Assembly: GCF_937958655.1 (NCBI RefSeq)
Contig: NZ_CALGNH010000033.1
Coordinates: 25,599 to 89,598, forward strand
DNA length: 64,000 nt
Reading direction: 5' to 3'
Origin: an uncultured Winogradskyella sp.
GTDB lineage: Bacteria > Bacteroidota > Bacteroidia > Flavobacteriales > Flavobacteriaceae
Of this stretch, positions 62,984-64,000 are shown piece by piece. Positions within the stretch are counted from its first letter, which is position 1, and each line of letters starts with the position of its first letter. The notes beneath the pieces were generated by a model that worked only from the letters and a program-made list of their open reading frames with translations, searched no databases and was not told the origin of the DNA. Both the position numbers and the translations under genes were made by a program.

Positions 62984-63988
62984 ATGAAGAAAATCGATTT
63001 TACTAAATATAAAAAAGAACTGTTATCGATAGGAATACCAGAGGACGAAATTTATGATTTTATTGGAGACCCAATCGAATCGTTTTACCAAAGATACTTT
63101 GATTGGTGCATCGATAATATAAATGAATATTGTGGTAGATTTCATATTGAACCAGCTTTTTTTTATTTCTGGGATACCTATAAGATTAACGCAAGAGCAG
63201 GTAAAGGCAGAAACGCCTACCGTATTAGGTTTTCAAAACCCTATATGGAGGCGTTGTACAATAAACTAGGGAGAAAAGGACAGTTTTTTGATAAAACAAA
63301 TTGGACTGCGTTTCAAAATCTACAAAAAATTACTCCAAATAGTCTCGAATTTTTGATGTTTCAGTCGTCAACGATTTTTACTTTCTTTCACGAATTTTCG
63401 CATTTAGTTCAATACAGAGGTAAGCCTTTCACGATGAATGAGTACCCAACAGATTCTCAATTTTCTTTTGAAAAGCACGTATTTGAATACGATGCAGACC
63501 TAAACGGATGCGGTTTTGTAAGTGTTTATATTCAACAATTTTTTCAGGAACAGATACCTAAAGAGTATCAAAATGATAACAATTACAAGCGTTTGATGTA
63601 TTTAGGAATTGCTAGTATAGTCATTACACAGTTACTTTTTCTATATGGTAAAATTTACCCTTTTGAACCAGAAAGCCTAAGTACGGACTTTTATACTAAA
63701 GAAAAATCCCATCCACATACCTTTGTGAGAGCCAAATATATTATTGAACATTACGTCCGTATTGCAAAATCTAATGGTGTCAAAATTGATTACGGTGACA
63801 CGACCAGAAATATAACTGTCATTTGCAACGAATTTTTTAGGGAGTCAGGCATTTTTAAAAATTTCATTGTGGGAATGGATAAAAATTTTGATGAGATAAA
63901 TGCATATACATCTGAACTAAACGCAGGTATGGAAAATAATAAAAACTGTATTAAACACCATATAGCTTTATTTGGCTTTAACGTATGA
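62984..63988 (+). CDS. Putative zinc metallopeptidase of unknown family (HExxH, ExDxD, SHPxxxxR)
   Basis: 334 residues, not assigned to a named family. Zinc site TFFHEFSHLVQY with HEFSH at 136-140, followed 28 residues later by FEYDADLNG (Glu168, Asp170, Asp172) as the third-ligand region, a hydrophobic helix (about 203-222), and SHPHTFVRAKYI (242-253). The order HExxH, ExDAD, SHPxxxxR resembles Lit/peptidase U49 and M48-type proteases; Lit is a phage-exclusion protease cutting EF-Tu. The N-terminal 130 residues show no known domain. It sits behind a broken gene and is joined by ATGA to another gene at the window edge. Peptidase activity and any defence role are inference. Confidence 0.68.
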   Translation: MKKIDFTKYKKELLSIGIPEDEIYDFIGDPIESFYQRYFDWCIDNINEYCGRFHIEPAFFYFWDTYKINARAGKGRNAYRIRFSKPYMEALYNKLGRKGQFFDKTNWTAFQNLQKITPNSLEFLMFQSSTIFTFFHEFSHLVQYRGKPFTMNEYPTDSQFSFEKHVFEYDADLNGCGFVSVYIQQFFQEQIPKEYQNDNNYKRLMYLGIASIVITQLLFLYGKIYPFEPESLSTDFYTKEKSHPHTFVRAKYIIEHYVRIAKSNGVKIDYGDTTRNITVICNEFFRESGIFKNFIVGMDKNFDEINAYTSELNAGMENNKNCIKHHIALFGFNV

Positions 63989-64000
63989 AATTAAACAAAT
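63985..64000 (+). CDS. Start of a further gene (cut by window edge)
   Basis: ATG at 63985 overlaps the metallopeptidase stop (ATGA), reading MKLNK before the edge. The overlap points to coupled translation with the putative peptidase. Nothing can be said about its product. Confidence 0.5.

Noticed and set aside
1..64000. CRISPR arrays, tRNA or rRNA genes, transposases, integrases
   Set aside because: No regularly spaced repeats, cloverleaf-like segments or recombinase motifs were seen by eye in any gap or frame.

Overview
The window is chromosomal DNA from a marine-type flavobacterium (Bacteroidota, family Flavobacteriaceae). Signs of this are the low GC content, a fused LpxC-FabZ gene, a PorX regulator, a protein with a type IX secretion (T9SS) sorting tail, many TAnnTTTG -7 boxes (the flavobacterial promoter type), weak Shine-Dalgarno sites, and housekeeping order typical of the family. 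I cannot assign a genus from the sequence alone.

Layout. 1-541: start of hisG (cut by the left edge) behind a transcription-attenuation leader with a His-rich 17-codon peptide. 542-4182: prohibitin-like protein, a membrane von Willebrand A protein and FabG. 4381-10261: sucD, then a lipid A block read on the minus strand (lpxD, lpxC-fabZ, lpxA, efp and a second LpxD-like acyltransferase). 10419-16510: HD phosphohydrolase, PorX, TsaE, a small secreted peptide overlapping a membrane protein, alanine dehydrogenase and a small membrane protein.

16599-46617 is a roughly 30-kb exopolysaccharide/capsule locus of the Wzx/Wzy type. It holds nucleotide-sugar enzymes (uronate epimerase, UDP-glucose dehydrogenase, PglF-like dehydratase, DegT aminotransferase), an initiating sugar transferase, four GT4 glycosyltransferases, a TupA-like ATP-grasp protein, a flippase, a polymerase-like membrane protein, an MBOAT acetylation pair, a SAT-like acetyltransferase, an asparagine-synthase-like amidotransferase, a second ATP-grasp with a HAD phosphatase, Wza, Wzc and a polysaccharide deacetylase. 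Inside it, on the opposite strand, lies a large T9SS-secreted pectate-lyase-like protein. The probable product is an acetylated, uronate- and amino-sugar-containing, possibly amidated polymer.

46621-61367 is mostly housekeeping: proline dehydrogenase, AroB, DinB-like, Lrp/AsnC, an M14 peptidase divergent from an XRE regulator (with a dense cluster of palindromes between them), a lipoprotein, TerC, ParC, ParE, a DMT transporter, a PAP2 phosphatase and YchF. The right end (about 61400-64000) looks accessory: a TIGR02757-family gene is cut short, and directly behind it sits a putative zinc metallopeptidase of unknown family with HExxH, ExDxD and SHPxxxxR motifs. That gene is joined by an ATGA overlap to another gene leaving the window.

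The most notable items are the his attenuator, the right-end metallopeptidase operon at a broken gene, the embedded secreted lyase in the polysaccharide locus, and the M14/XRE operator cluster. No tRNA, rRNA, CRISPR array, transposase or integrase was recognised.
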